A DNA stretch of 64,000 nt from Candidatus Geothermarchaeota archaeon. GTDB taxonomy: Archaea; Thermoproteota; Nitrososphaeria; Geothermarchaeales; JDFR-13. The DNA lies in contig WAKB01000012.1 of NCBI GenBank assembly GCA_015523545.1, forward strand, positions 1 to 64,000, in the 5' to 3' direction. The notes beneath the pieces were generated by a model. That model saw only the letters and a program-made list of their open reading frames with translations, was not told the DNA's origin and did not search any database. This document shows, piece after piece, positions 28,935 to 38,330 of this stretch. How positions within the stretch are numbered: the stretch's first letter is position 1; the number at the start of each line of letters is the position of its first letter. The position numbers and the translations under genes were made by a program.

Positions 28935-29537
28935 ATGGAGCTAGAAATTGTGGTGCCACTCGTCACAGCCGTTGTACAGATCTTCGCCATCATGGATCCG
29001 CCTGGGATCCTGCCCCTATACCTCAGCTTCATGTCCGGCCTAGAACGTGGGAGACATCTAAGGATTGTTAGGAGCATAGCCCTTGTATGCGCAGTATTGA
29101 TAACCGTATTCACCCTTGGCGGGGCCTACATACTTATGTTTTTCGGCGTTAGCGTAGCGGCTACACGTATAGGCGGTGGGGTCCTACTCATGGCTATAGC
29201 CATAGACATGCTGGGAGGGCTCCCCAAGGCTAAGAAGATATCGCCTGAGGAGATGGCTGTAGTGCCTATATCAACACCCCTCTTAGTCGGCCCAGGGACA
29301 ATCACGACCCTGATCCTCCTAACAACTGTCTACCCCATATACCTAGTCCTCCTGGCCGGCTACCTAGTCGTCGGAGCCACCTACCTTATGCTTAGGTATG
29401 TGGATAAGCTGTACAGCATACTGGGGCCTGGCGTTATAAAGACGTTCGGCCGTCTAATGTCGATAATAGTAGCCTCGATAGCGGCCGAGATGATCTTCAA
29501 GGGTGTTGAGGAGTATATGTCTAGGCTACTTGGGTAG
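28935..29537 (+). CDS. MarC family integral membrane protein
   Basis: AIMDPPGILPLYLSFMSG; PISTPLLVGPGTITTLILL. Confidence 0.9.
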   Translation: MELEIVVPLVTAVVQIFAIMDPPGILPLYLSFMSGLERGRHLRIVRSIALVCAVLITVFTLGGAYILMFFGVSVAATRIGGGVLLMAIAIDMLGGLPKAKKISPEEMAVVPISTPLLVGPGTITTLILLTTVYPIYLVLLAGYLVVGATYLMLRYVDKLYSILGPGVIKTFGRLMSIIVASIAAEMIFKGVEEYMSRLLG

Positions 29538-30383
29538 CCTACCACTCCTAAGGATATAAAGGGCTACACCAGCCCCTACAATACCCACAGCAACTAGGCC
29601 GATGAGTATCCATAGACCTGTCTCAGCCGACTCATTACTAGGCTCCACATCTCCGCTAGGCTCTAGGCTATCATCACTAGTCCCACCAGTCTCACTGGAT
29701 GTATCCTGGTCATCCCCATCGATCACACCAGGCGTCGTATCGGGATCCACTACCGGGGTGTCCTCAGGGGCTGTATCTGGGGCTTCCCAGCCCTCACCCG
29801 CGTAGTCAACCGCTAGGTAGATACCCTGCCAGTTGAATAGGGCGGTAACGTTCAGGAGGCTGGGTGTGGATCCGCTCAATATGGATGTGTTTGTAGCCTC
29901 CCCTGTAAAGATCATCGTGTTTCCCGATACGCTATAGTTGCCATATCCTTCGTCGACCCTGTAGTAGTCGACTAGTAGCTCCCAGTAGAAGGTGGTGAAT
30001 ACGTATCCATCCCCAGATGGGGCGTCGCTATAGGTGTATAGCGTCCTAACGCTGAGATCGACTTCCTCCCCGCTAGGCCCATTCATCTTAAACATCATTA
30101 GTACACGCATAAGTAGGCCTGATGCGTTGCTTGCGAAGCTGCTGGCTTCGAACCCCTCTAGGGGTTTATCCGCCATCTCAACCTCTATACTGAAGCTGTT
30201 ATCCTCCAAGGTTATTGAGCCACGTATAACATCTACTTTATCCATCAGGTCTCCAAACTCTCCGAGGTTATCCGCCAGGTAGTCCACTCCAGAGCCATCC
30301 GTGAAGCTATAGGTCTCTGCAGAGACCCCGGGTAGGAGTAGGATGGGGATCAGGACTAGGACGAATAGTCTCTTATTACTCAG
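29526..30383 (-). CDS. Secreted, C-terminally membrane-anchored protein of unknown function (start extended)
   Basis: ORF track start is 30287 (GTG), but the frame stays open to 30383 and encodes a signal peptide LSNKRLFVLVLIPILLLPGVSA|ETYSF; Asp/Thr/Pro-rich linker and C-terminal TM WILIGLVAVGIVGAGVALYIL. Confidence 0.6.
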   Translation of the reverse strand: MSNKRLFVLVLIPILLLPGVSAETYSFTDGSGVDYLADNLGEFGDLMDKVDVIRGSITLEDNSFSIEVEMADKPLEGFEASSFASNASGLLMRVLMMFKMNGPSGEEVDLSVRTLYTYSDAPSGDGYVFTTFYWELLVDYYRVDEGYGNYSVSGNTMIFTGEATNTSILSGSTPSLLNVTALFNWQGIYLAVDYAGEGWEAPDTAPEDTPVVDPDTTPGVIDGDDQDTSSETGGTSDDSLEPSGDVEPSNESAETGLWILIGLVAVGIVGAGVALYILRSGRLPK

Positions 30384-30451
30384 TCTCTAAACACCTCTCC
30401 CGCCCTAATAGGGCTATATACTATATATGCATGGCGACCCGTCTACGGGTA

Positions 30452-31831
30452 TTAAGCGGGTACCCTGCGGAATAGATACCTCTCAACCTGTAGATACTGC
30501 TCCCCATCACGCTTATAGAATACCGCTTCATAGCGCCGGTCACCACTTATAGCTTCGAAGATCTTCTCGTCACCAGAGACATCCCTGGGTATCAGGGGTA
30601 TTGAGACCTCGTAGCTCCTCCCACTATACTTGAGTATGAGTATACCACCCATCCTCTCAACCCTGGCTCTGAAGCCGCCCTTAAAGCTCTCATAGGTGCC
30701 CACCAGACTGTTTAGAGCCTCGTCGATTAGTAGGGGTTCGAACTCTAGTGGGTTCCTTCCGAGGGCCCTGGCCAATATGTATAGCCCGGCGCTCGACATG
30801 GGGTAGCCAGTCCCGTTAGACATGACGGCGACGCCTACCCCCTCATCCCTGTTATAGGCCATGTAGGCCGTGTAGACGAGTACCGAGCCGCTATGCCCAT
30901 ACAGCTCTAGCCCGCCTATGACGGTCTTTGATAGGCCTAGGCAGTAATACTCCTCCCTATTGAGTAGCGAGGTCCTTATCCTGGGCTTCTCAAGCTCCTC
31001 CACCACATCCCTCGGAAGACTGTCTCCGCCCCTGTTAAGCATAGCCATGAGGAAGCGTGACATGTCCACGGCATTGGTTATCATACCTCCATCGGCCCCG
31101 AGGGGTGGTATCCTAGCCCTCCTCAACCCCTCCCTGCCGACCACATATGGCGTGGCCATCAAACCCTTGTCTCTAGGTCTACCAATAGCGGTGCTATCCA
31201 TACCTAGCCTCTCTAGGACATACTTCCTAAGGGCATCCTCATACCTCATCCCTGTGGCCTTCTCGATAGCTAACCCAACGAGGACGAATCCCTCGTTGAG
31301 ATAGAAATACTTCTCACCGGGCCATGCAAGGGCCCAGTCCCTCCAGCCCTCCATGAAGGATAGTATGTCCTCTGGCCCCGAGATGGGTAGGTAGCTGGGC
31401 GACTCACCTACATACCCCCTCAGTAGGCTCTCCGCATAGGCTAGTGCGGCTACCCCAGAGGTGTGGCTGAGGAGATGCCATATCATAACCTCCTCACCCC
31501 CTATCTCCATATCGATGGCTACGTATCGTGATATGGGGTCGTCGAGGGATAATATTCCCTCCCTATGGAGCATGAGCACCGTTAGGGCGGTGAAGGTCTT
31601 CGTTATGCTCCCGACCCCGTAGAGCGTCTCAGGCGTCGCCGGGAGGCCCTCCTCCACATCCCTATAGCCAACGGCACCAGTAAGTTTTTCAACATCCCTC
31701 CACACGACTGCATAGCTGGCGCTCGGGGGTCTTCCACCCAGCTTCTCGAGGAGGAAGGACTCTATTCCCCTCTTTAGGCTATCCATGTAGGTGGTGTTGT
31801 GGCTAGGGGATATTTCAATCCGGCTTCCCAT
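30452..31831 (-). CDS. Beta-lactamase family (class C/S12) serine hydrolase
   Basis: GVGSITKTFTALTVLML (SxxK), YLNEGF (YxN), HSGSV. Confidence 0.92.
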   Translation of the reverse strand: MGSRIEISPSHNTTYMDSLKRGIESFLLEKLGGRPPSASYAVVWRDVEKLTGAVGYRDVEEGLPATPETLYGVGSITKTFTALTVLMLHREGILSLDDPISRYVAIDMEIGGEEVMIWHLLSHTSGVAALAYAESLLRGYVGESPSYLPISGPEDILSFMEGWRDWALAWPGEKYFYLNEGFVLVGLAIEKATGMRYEDALRKYVLERLGMDSTAIGRPRDKGLMATPYVVGREGLRRARIPPLGADGGMITNAVDMSRFLMAMLNRGGDSLPRDVVEELEKPRIRTSLLNREEYYCLGLSKTVIGGLELYGHSGSVLVYTAYMAYNRDEGVGVAVMSNGTGYPMSSAGLYILARALGRNPLEFEPLLIDEALNSLVGTYESFKGGFRARVERMGGILILKYSGRSYEVSIPLIPRDVSGDEKIFEAISGDRRYEAVFYKRDGEQYLQVERYLFRRVPA

Positions 31832-31843
31832 TAATAGGTTGGC

Positions 31844-32428
31844 ATGGTTTATCCCCGCCGAGGGAGAGTTATTGATATTATGTCTGGCCAGAGCGGTGGG
31901 CGTATAGAGAAGGATCTATACTACCTCGAGATAGCTAAGGCAGTCTCGATGAGGAGCCCCTGTACAAGGGCGCACTACGGGGCTATAGTGGTGGTTAAGG
32001 ACGCAATCGTATCCACCGGCTACAACGGTCCTGTAAGAGGTGGCGTCAACTGCTACGAGGTCGGGGGATGTATAAAGGATATACTCAACCTTCCACATGG
32101 CACTGCCTACGACCTATGCCCAGCCGTCCATGCGGAGGAGAACTGTATAATAAACGCTGCTAGGAACGGCGCCTCGGTATATGGGGGGACACTCTACCTC
32201 TACGGGATAGACCCAAAGACGGGGGAGGTCCTCGACGCGAAGCCATGTGAGAGGTGTAGGAGGGCCATCATAAACAGCGGCATCTCACTCGTTGTAACCA
32301 TGGGCAGAGACGGGAAGATTAGATACTACGAGGTTGAGAAATGGGTGGAGGAGGATACTAAGTGGTACCTCAGGAACCTAGAGCTAGCCCTTAGAGGTGA
32401 GCTAGATAGATTAGGTAAAAAAGATTAG
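31844..32428 (+). CDS. Deoxycytidylate (dCMP) deaminase family
   Basis: VHAEENCI ... PCERCRRAIINSGI zinc motif. Confidence 0.9.
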   Translation: MVYPRRGRVIDIMSGQSGGRIEKDLYYLEIAKAVSMRSPCTRAHYGAIVVVKDAIVSTGYNGPVRGGVNCYEVGGCIKDILNLPHGTAYDLCPAVHAEENCIINAARNGASVYGGTLYLYGIDPKTGEVLDAKPCERCRRAIINSGISLVVTMGRDGKIRYYEVEKWVEEDTKWYLRNLELALRGELDRLGKKD

Positions 32429-32440
32429 GGTATTGGGCGA

Positions 32441-33037
32441 CTACTCATAGACCTGGAGAGCGCCCTTAAGGTTCATGAAGGAGTGGCCATAGCCGCAGAC
32501 GACGTAACAGACAAAGTCGAATACACCGGTCTTATCCGCCTTGAAGACCACTGTGTGCTGGTTAATGGCGTCCTGAGGCTCATTCTGGAAGAACTCCTGT
32601 AATGTCTTGGCAGTACCGCTGAATGCCCTGTAGTTAGTGGCTACTGTTACTCCATAGCCTATAATCTGTAATCCGTGATCAACCTGGTTATTCTCCAAGG
32701 CCTCCATTATCCTCTGCTCTAGTGGACCATTATCTAGGCCACCTACACCCCTCTGCTTACTCTCCTCCTCCAGTGGGCCGTAAAAGTCCTCGGCAAAGGA
32801 TCTGGCGTTGAGGAAGATTATCTTTAGGGTCGTCCCCTTCTTAACCATGATCTTGTCCACGGGGTTGTAGTTCGAGTCGTATATCTTGAAGCCCCAGTAG
32901 TAGCCAATAACTATGTATGTCTCCTCACCAGCCTCTTCCCCGCCTGTCTCACCAGCGGGGCTACTCATCATGTAGTAGCCAGCAATTGCTGCTATAAGGA
33001 TAACGATGGCGACACCTGCAATAACCTTCTGATCCAT
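32441..33037 (-). CDS. Membrane-anchored CuA-type cupredoxin (cytochrome oxidase subunit II-like, single TM)
   Basis: N-terminal TM; FDFVCYVVCGYGHSFMNLKGALQVYE = C-x3-C-x3-H-x2-M with upstream DHGLQI. Confidence 0.88.
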   Translation of the reverse strand: MDQKVIAGVAIVILIAAIAGYYMMSSPAGETGGEEAGEETYIVIGYYWGFKIYDSNYNPVDKIMVKKGTTLKIIFLNARSFAEDFYGPLEEESKQRGVGGLDNGPLEQRIMEALENNQVDHGLQIIGYGVTVATNYRAFSGTAKTLQEFFQNEPQDAINQHTVVFKADKTGVFDFVCYVVCGYGHSFMNLKGALQVYE

Positions 33038-33159
33038 ACCGCTTCACCACCGGTCTTAGCTGTCCACAATCTGATATCCATCTGGGGAGGATTTAATCAA
33101 TCCCCCTAATTACTTAGGATAAGAGTATTTACTACCAGGGTAAAAATGGGGGGAGGGGT

Positions 33160-33594
33160 CTAATCCGCCTTGGCGAAGAATTCTATATCGGTTATAATCC
33201 CCCTACGCTCCTCCTCCGGCTTAAGAACAGGCTTCAGAACCTCTCCCGGCTCTGCCTCGGGATCGACCCTGTGTATGAAGCCTCCCTGTGTCTCCTCACC
33301 ACCTACAATGCCCTTCACATAGCCATAGGCGACCTTCTCACCACCCCTATCCAGAACCGTCTTGGCAACTAGTATGAATGCCTCCACCGGGCTGTAATCC
33401 CTGAGCTCGTTGAAGCAGTGGGGACAGTAGGCAGTCGGGGGTAGGAAGTACACCCTACACTCGTCGCAGCGTGACGCCACGACCACGCCCTTCTTAATGT
33501 TCTCGGCGAATATCTTTCCAGCCCTACCCGTGGGGTAGATATATCCGGGGACATCCACCTTAAACCTATACTCCATACCACTACACCTCCTCAA
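33160..33594 (-). CDS. DUF35 (Zn-ribbon + OB-fold) thiolase-associated protein
   Basis: VVASRCDECRVYFLPPTAYCPHCFNELRDYSPVEAF. Confidence 0.88.
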   Translation of the reverse strand: MRRCSGMEYRFKVDVPGYIYPTGRAGKIFAENIKKGVVVASRCDECRVYFLPPTAYCPHCFNELRDYSPVEAFILVAKTVLDRGGEKVAYGYVKGIVGGEETQGGFIHRVDPEAEPGEVLKPVLKPEEERRGIITDIEFFAKAD

Positions 33595-34117
33595 TAGGCT
33601 CGAAGTAGAGGATATCGTTTACCGAGCCAGTCCTCTCCTCGGGCGGCCTCCATACAGCCCTCACCCTCTTACCGAATATCTTCATGCTCTTGACGTCCTC
33701 CGGGGATACCTTTCCAAGCCTATGTAGTATCCCTATGCCAGGCGATGCCCCCTCCAGCTCTATAACAGCTATTATTATAGGCTCCTCCACCCTTCCCCTA
33801 TCAGCAGATATATAGCTAACCACGGCTGTGTTCACCCTACCAGTGTCTCCAACCTCCACCCACTCGTCTGTGGTGCGGAAGCAGTGGTGGCAGACCTCCC
33901 TTGGCGGGACGTAGATCCTCTCACAGTTGTTACATTTCCTGCCATAGATCTTCCCCTCCTTGAGCCCCTCAAGATACTTGCCTAGATACTTTCCTAGGCT
34001 CCATCTATACCAAGCCTCTAGACTATCCTCGGTATATGGTATAGCCCCACTCCTTAGATCCTCCGTCTTATATGGGGTTCCCTCCGGATTCTTTGACCTA
34101 GTCTCCATCAGGCTCAC
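33581..34117 (-). CDS. DUF35 (Zn-ribbon + OB-fold) thiolase-associated protein
   Basis: IYGRKCNNCERIYVPPREVCHHCFRTTDEWVEVGDTGRVNT. Confidence 0.88.
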   Translation of the reverse strand: MSLMETRSKNPEGTPYKTEDLRSGAIPYTEDSLEAWYRWSLGKYLGKYLEGLKEGKIYGRKCNNCERIYVPPREVCHHCFRTTDEWVEVGDTGRVNTAVVSYISADRGRVEEPIIIAVIELEGASPGIGILHRLGKVSPEDVKSMKIFGKRVRAVWRPPEERTGSVNDILYFEPIEEV

Positions 34118-35292
34118 CTCCTCATTATCACGACCGTACCCACCTGCATAAGGTCTCCCCAGGCCTGTGCAAGGCCGGTGACCACATCCTTCTTGACCTG
34201 CCTCTTACCAGCCATACCCCTGAGCTGCCAGTAGACCTCAGCCACCTTCATGATCCCAGCAGCGGCTATAGGGTTACCCACTCCTAGTAGGCCTCCGCTC
34301 GGGTTTATCGGGAGGTCTCCATCCCGCTCTGTTACGCCCTCCCTAGTGAGTATAGGCGCCTCACCCTTCCTAGCCAGCTGAAGACCCTCCATGTGGTGGA
34401 GCTCCTTATAGTCGAAGGGGTCGTAGACCTCTGCGAAGTCGATCTCCTTCCTCGGGTTCTCAATCCCAGCCATCTCATAGGCCATCTTACCAGCGTAGTA
34501 TAGGTAGACGGGGAATGCCAAGTCCCTATTCGTCCAGTACATTGTGTCTAGGCTCCACCCAACGCCGTCGATCCATATAGGCTCGTCGGTAAGCTTCTTA
34601 GCCTCCGACTCGCTGACAAGCACGAGGGCCCCAGCCCCGTCCGATACCGGTGAGATGTCGAGCCTCTGGACGGGCCATACCAATACCTCACTGTTGAGGA
34701 CGTCCTCCACGGTTATCTTAGCCGCGACCTGGGCAGATGGATGGTCCAAAGCGTTCCTCTTATTCTTGACCGAGACCAGGGCGATGTCCTCCTTCTTGAT
34801 ACCGTATTTATACATGTATCGATGCATCTCGAGGGCGAATATCCATATCAGGTTGACGCCTAGAGGCTTCTCAGTGACGGGGTCGAAGATATGGTGGAAT
34901 AGGTATTGGGGATGGGGCTGTACATGGCTCATCTTCTCCTCGGCTATGACGAGTACCCTGTCGCAGAGCCCCGAGGCCACGTGCCACCACCCGGCAATCA
35001 CGCTGAAGACACCTGTACCGCCCCCAACATAGACCCTCGTATAGGGCTTATTCACGGCACCTGCACCGTCTGCCAAGGCCTCGCTCTGCATATGGATCCC
35101 GTCGAAGTTGTCGGGTGCTGTTCCGAATACTATGCAGTCTATATCCTCTATGGTTAGGCCAGCCTCGTCGAGCGCCTGCCTAGCGGCTAGCCACATAAGC
35201 TCGTCGCTGGTCTCCATGAGCCTACGTCTAAAGAGGGTTAGCCCAGCCCCTACACATGCGACACGGCTCTTCCTATAGATATTCATCTTCAT
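34114..35292 (-). CDS. Thiolase-fold (SCP2/lipid-transfer-like) protein, catalytic residues substituted
   Basis: LAARQALDEAGLTIEDIDCIVFGTAPD; SPVSDGAGALVLVSE; LPINPSGGLLGVGNPIAAAGIMKV. Confidence 0.88.
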   Translation of the reverse strand: MKMNIYRKSRVACVGAGLTLFRRRLMETSDELMWLAARQALDEAGLTIEDIDCIVFGTAPDNFDGIHMQSEALADGAGAVNKPYTRVYVGGGTGVFSVIAGWWHVASGLCDRVLVIAEEKMSHVQPHPQYLFHHIFDPVTEKPLGVNLIWIFALEMHRYMYKYGIKKEDIALVSVKNKRNALDHPSAQVAAKITVEDVLNSEVLVWPVQRLDISPVSDGAGALVLVSESEAKKLTDEPIWIDGVGWSLDTMYWTNRDLAFPVYLYYAGKMAYEMAGIENPRKEIDFAEVYDPFDYKELHHMEGLQLARKGEAPILTREGVTERDGDLPINPSGGLLGVGNPIAAAGIMKVAEVYWQLRGMAGKRQVKKDVVTGLAQAWGDLMQVGTVVIMRR

Positions 35293-35298
35293 TATTGA

Positions 35299-36471
35299 TC
35301 ACCCCGAGAGGACTACAACTCCATATGTGGTTGAGGGTATCTCCCTCCTAGTAGCCACCAACGCCTTCTCCACATCGTCTAGCTGGTTAGGCCCGGCCTC
35401 ACCCCATATCTGCCTAGCGGCATAGACCAGCTTCATAAGCCCACCCGCCTCCAATGGATACCCGTTTGCTAGGAACCCTCCAGAGACGTTTACGGGGAGC
35501 TCCCCATCCATCTCAAATACCCTATCGGCGTAGTCGATGTTGACGTCCCCACTGGCTAGGCCGAGGGCTATCAGCGACACTGGCTCTCTGAAGCTGAACC
35601 TGTCGTCCACCTCGGCCAGGTCGAAGTATCTCCTAGGTCTTGACACGCCAGCCATGTCGTAGGCCATCCTAGCAGCCGCAGCCAGGCCCTCACCGGGCAT
35701 GTCTAGGAATCGTTCGAAGCGTCCACCCTGTGTGGCCCAGCCGACACCCTCTATCCATACCGGCTCCAACCCCTCCCTCGAGATATAGTCCTTAGAGGCT
35801 AGGACGACCACTGCCCCTCCATCTACATAGGGCGCTACGTCCAACGTCCTCAGCGGCTCAGCCAGGTATTCAGGGGTCTCGAAGCTATTCTCGTCGAGGT
35901 TCTGGGCATAGGGAGCAGAGTTGAAAGACCCGTTGAAGTGGTTCTTCAGTATAACCTCGTTCACAGTATCCATGTCTATCCCGTAGCAGCCTAGGGAGGC
36001 AGCCATCTCCAGCCCCGCTAGAACGTCAACATCCTCGATGACTGGGCGTAGATATATCGGATCCAGGGCGAACCTAACCACCTTCTTGATATCCTCTATC
36101 TCACTAGCCTTGCTATGCGCCTCTACAGCCACGACGTCGAACCTCCCTGTCTTGATGAGCATGTATCCATGGATCAGCCCATGTATCCCGTCCCCTCCAA
36201 CGGTGAAGACTGGTTTGAGTACCCCGCCCAGCTGGTCGGGGACATACTCGTCGAAGATTGCCAGACCCTCCCAGAGGTCTTCTGAGGCCGTTATGAAGGC
36301 GTCGACATCACGTCTGGGATCCACACCCGCCTCGAGATAGGCTCGGTAGGCGGCCTCGTACATAAGCTCCTTGAACAGCTTCTCACGGGTCTCGGGGCGG
36401 AACTGGGTCGTCCCAACCCCTATAATACCGACATCGGCCACCGGCGACACCTCATCCAATGGGGTTTTCAA
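35299..36471 (-). CDS. Thiolase-fold paralogue, catalytic residues substituted
   Basis: YEAAYRAYLEAGVDPRRDVDAFITASED; APYVDGGAVVVLASKDY; LPVNVSGGFLANGYPLEAGGLMKLVYA. Confidence 0.85.
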   Translation of the reverse strand: MKTPLDEVSPVADVGIIGVGTTQFRPETREKLFKELMYEAAYRAYLEAGVDPRRDVDAFITASEDLWEGLAIFDEYVPDQLGGVLKPVFTVGGDGIHGLIHGYMLIKTGRFDVVAVEAHSKASEIEDIKKVVRFALDPIYLRPVIEDVDVLAGLEMAASLGCYGIDMDTVNEVILKNHFNGSFNSAPYAQNLDENSFETPEYLAEPLRTLDVAPYVDGGAVVVLASKDYISREGLEPVWIEGVGWATQGGRFERFLDMPGEGLAAAARMAYDMAGVSRPRRYFDLAEVDDRFSFREPVSLIALGLASGDVNIDYADRVFEMDGELPVNVSGGFLANGYPLEAGGLMKLVYAARQIWGEAGPNQLDDVEKALVATRREIPSTTYGVVVLSG

Positions 36472-36524
36472 ATAAGTGTCAAGTATTGTATTGCCCCCTC
36501 GCCGATTTAAATGGGGGTATTAGG

Positions 36525-37265
36525 CTACCGGGTGAGCCTCTCGAGCCTCTCTATAAGCTCCTCGAAGCTATCCACGACCCAGATATAGGGGGGATAACTC
36601 CTGACCTCGAACTCCTCCCCGAAGCCCATGAATCTTCCATACCTGTCCCAGAGCCCCCTGTAGAGGGCTGGTCTAAGCCCTGCTAGATAGGCTCCGAGTG
36701 CGTCATGGACATACTTGTCCCCCACATGTAGAACCTCCTTTGGATCCAGTCCAAGCTTATTGACGGCTGCCCTGAAGATCTCGGGCTTCGGCTTGGCTGC
36801 ACCAACCTCAGCAGATGAAACCACCTTCTCGGAATACTTCTCCAGCCCGATGTTGCTGAACATCCGCTCTATCATCTCCCTCGAATAGGTCGTGTTCGTA
36901 GTTATGACTACGGGTAGGCCCTGCTCCTCACACCACTCGAGGAATCTTAGGGCATCACTGTTTACATAGGGCCTGGCGTTCCATGCAGCGTCTATATACC
37001 TGCTATACATCTCGTCCACCGCCTCGGAGTCTACCCCTAGGGCTGCCGCCACCATCTGCATAAGCCTATATGGATGTACCTCCATCATGAAGGTCTTGAA
37101 CTCCTCGAATAGACCCTCCAAGTCCTCCCTCGCCACGTCGTCACGGTACATCTTCAGGACTCCATAGATATAGTCTATCCTAGCCCTCTGGAACAGCCTA
37201 TACCTCTCAGCATCGTCATACACAAGTGTGAACCACAGGTCTATAGATACGCCGCGTATCCTCAA
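36525..37265 (-). CDS. HAD superfamily hydrolase
   Basis: GVSIDLWFTLVYDD; VVITTNTTYS; KPKPEIFRAAVNKLGLDPKEVLHVGDKYVHDALGA. Confidence 0.92.
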   Translation of the reverse strand: MRIRGVSIDLWFTLVYDDAERYRLFQRARIDYIYGVLKMYRDDVAREDLEGLFEEFKTFMMEVHPYRLMQMVAAALGVDSEAVDEMYSRYIDAAWNARPYVNSDALRFLEWCEEQGLPVVITTNTTYSREMIERMFSNIGLEKYSEKVVSSAEVGAAKPKPEIFRAAVNKLGLDPKEVLHVGDKYVHDALGAYLAGLRPALYRGLWDRYGRFMGFGEEFEVRSYPPYIWVVDSFEELIERLERLTR

Positions 37266-37334
37266 GCCCCACCACCAGCCAACGTAGATGATACATAATC
37301 GGTTGTTGGCTATAGATATTGATGTGGATCCAGG

Positions 37335-38330
37335 ATGAGGGCGGCAACATATATTGAGAAGACCGATCCTCCCAGACTAGTGGTTAGAGAGGTTGATACA
37401 CCGGAGCCTGGCCCGGATGAGGTCGTCGTGAAGATCCTATATACAGGGGTCAACCCGATAGACTACTGGATAGCCAGTGGAAGGTATCCCTTAGACCCGC
37501 CTAACAGGATCGTGGGGAGCGAGGCCTCGGGGATAGTCGTCGATGTGGGTGAGAATGTAACTCGCCTTAAGAAGGGTATGCAGGTCAGTATCTACCCCTG
37601 GATACACTGTGGAGACTGTGAGGAGTGTAGAGAGGGACATGAAAACCTATGTCTAAGGGGAGGCATCGTGGGTGGTGTAGTCGACGGGACATATGCAGAG
37701 TATGTGAAGCTTCCCGAGGAGAATGTTTATGAGGCTGGTGGTGAACCTGAGATACAGGCCACCGCCGGGGTATCAGCCCTCACGGCAAAGCACGCCGTGA
37801 ATAGGGCCTTGGAGCTATGTATAGAGAAGGCCTTGGTGTATGGGGCCTCGGGAAACGTCGGGATGTATATAGTCCAGTACCTAGCAAATGCGGGGATAGA
37901 CGTTGCAGCGGTAACGAGGAAGGACTGGGTCTCGGAGCTCGGGGCCTCCAGGATAGTCCCACCCAAGGATGTTGGGAAGCTTATAGATGAGTGGGGGGAG
38001 CCAGACCTCATCATCAACCCATTGGGTGGACAAGTATTGGCAGAGTCGCTAGGCCTCGTCAGGAGGCATGGATATGTAATGATTTTTGGCGGCCTAACCT
38101 CGATGGACATACCAGGCGGAGTAGCCCCGATCTACCGTAGAGAGGCCAGCCTAATAGGGGTGACCGGCGGCACAATCCAGGAGTTCAAGGAGGTAGTTAG
38201 GGATTTGGAGAGGGATGTGGTCAAGCCTAGGATATGGAGGGTCTATAGCCTTGACGAGGCTGGGGAGGCCCTAAACAACCTATTCAGTGGGGAGAGGGAT
38301 GGGAAGATATTGATAAAGGCAACTGACTAG
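37335..38330 (+). CDS. Zinc-type (MDR) alcohol dehydrogenase
   Basis: YTGVNPIDYWIASGRYP...GSEASGIVVDVGENV; CGDCEECREGHENLC structural zinc site. Confidence 0.92.
   Translation: MRAATYIEKTDPPRLVVREVDTPEPGPDEVVVKILYTGVNPIDYWIASGRYPLDPPNRIVGSEASGIVVDVGENVTRLKKGMQVSIYPWIHCGDCEECREGHENLCLRGGIVGGVVDGTYAEYVKLPEENVYEAGGEPEIQATAGVSALTAKHAVNRALELCIEKALVYGASGNVGMYIVQYLANAGIDVAAVTRKDWVSELGASRIVPPKDVGKLIDEWGEPDLIINPLGGQVLAESLGLVRRHGYVMIFGGLTSMDIPGGVAPIYRREASLIGVTGGTIQEFKEVVRDLERDVVKPRIWRVYSLDEAGEALNNLFSGERDGKILIKATD

Noticed and set aside
33086-33097. ggaggatttaat upstream of the CuA gene, similar to ggacgatttaat at 28877-28888 near the oxidase genes
   Set aside because: Largely explained by TATA-like atttaa; positions relative to starts differ, so not convincing as a shared operator.
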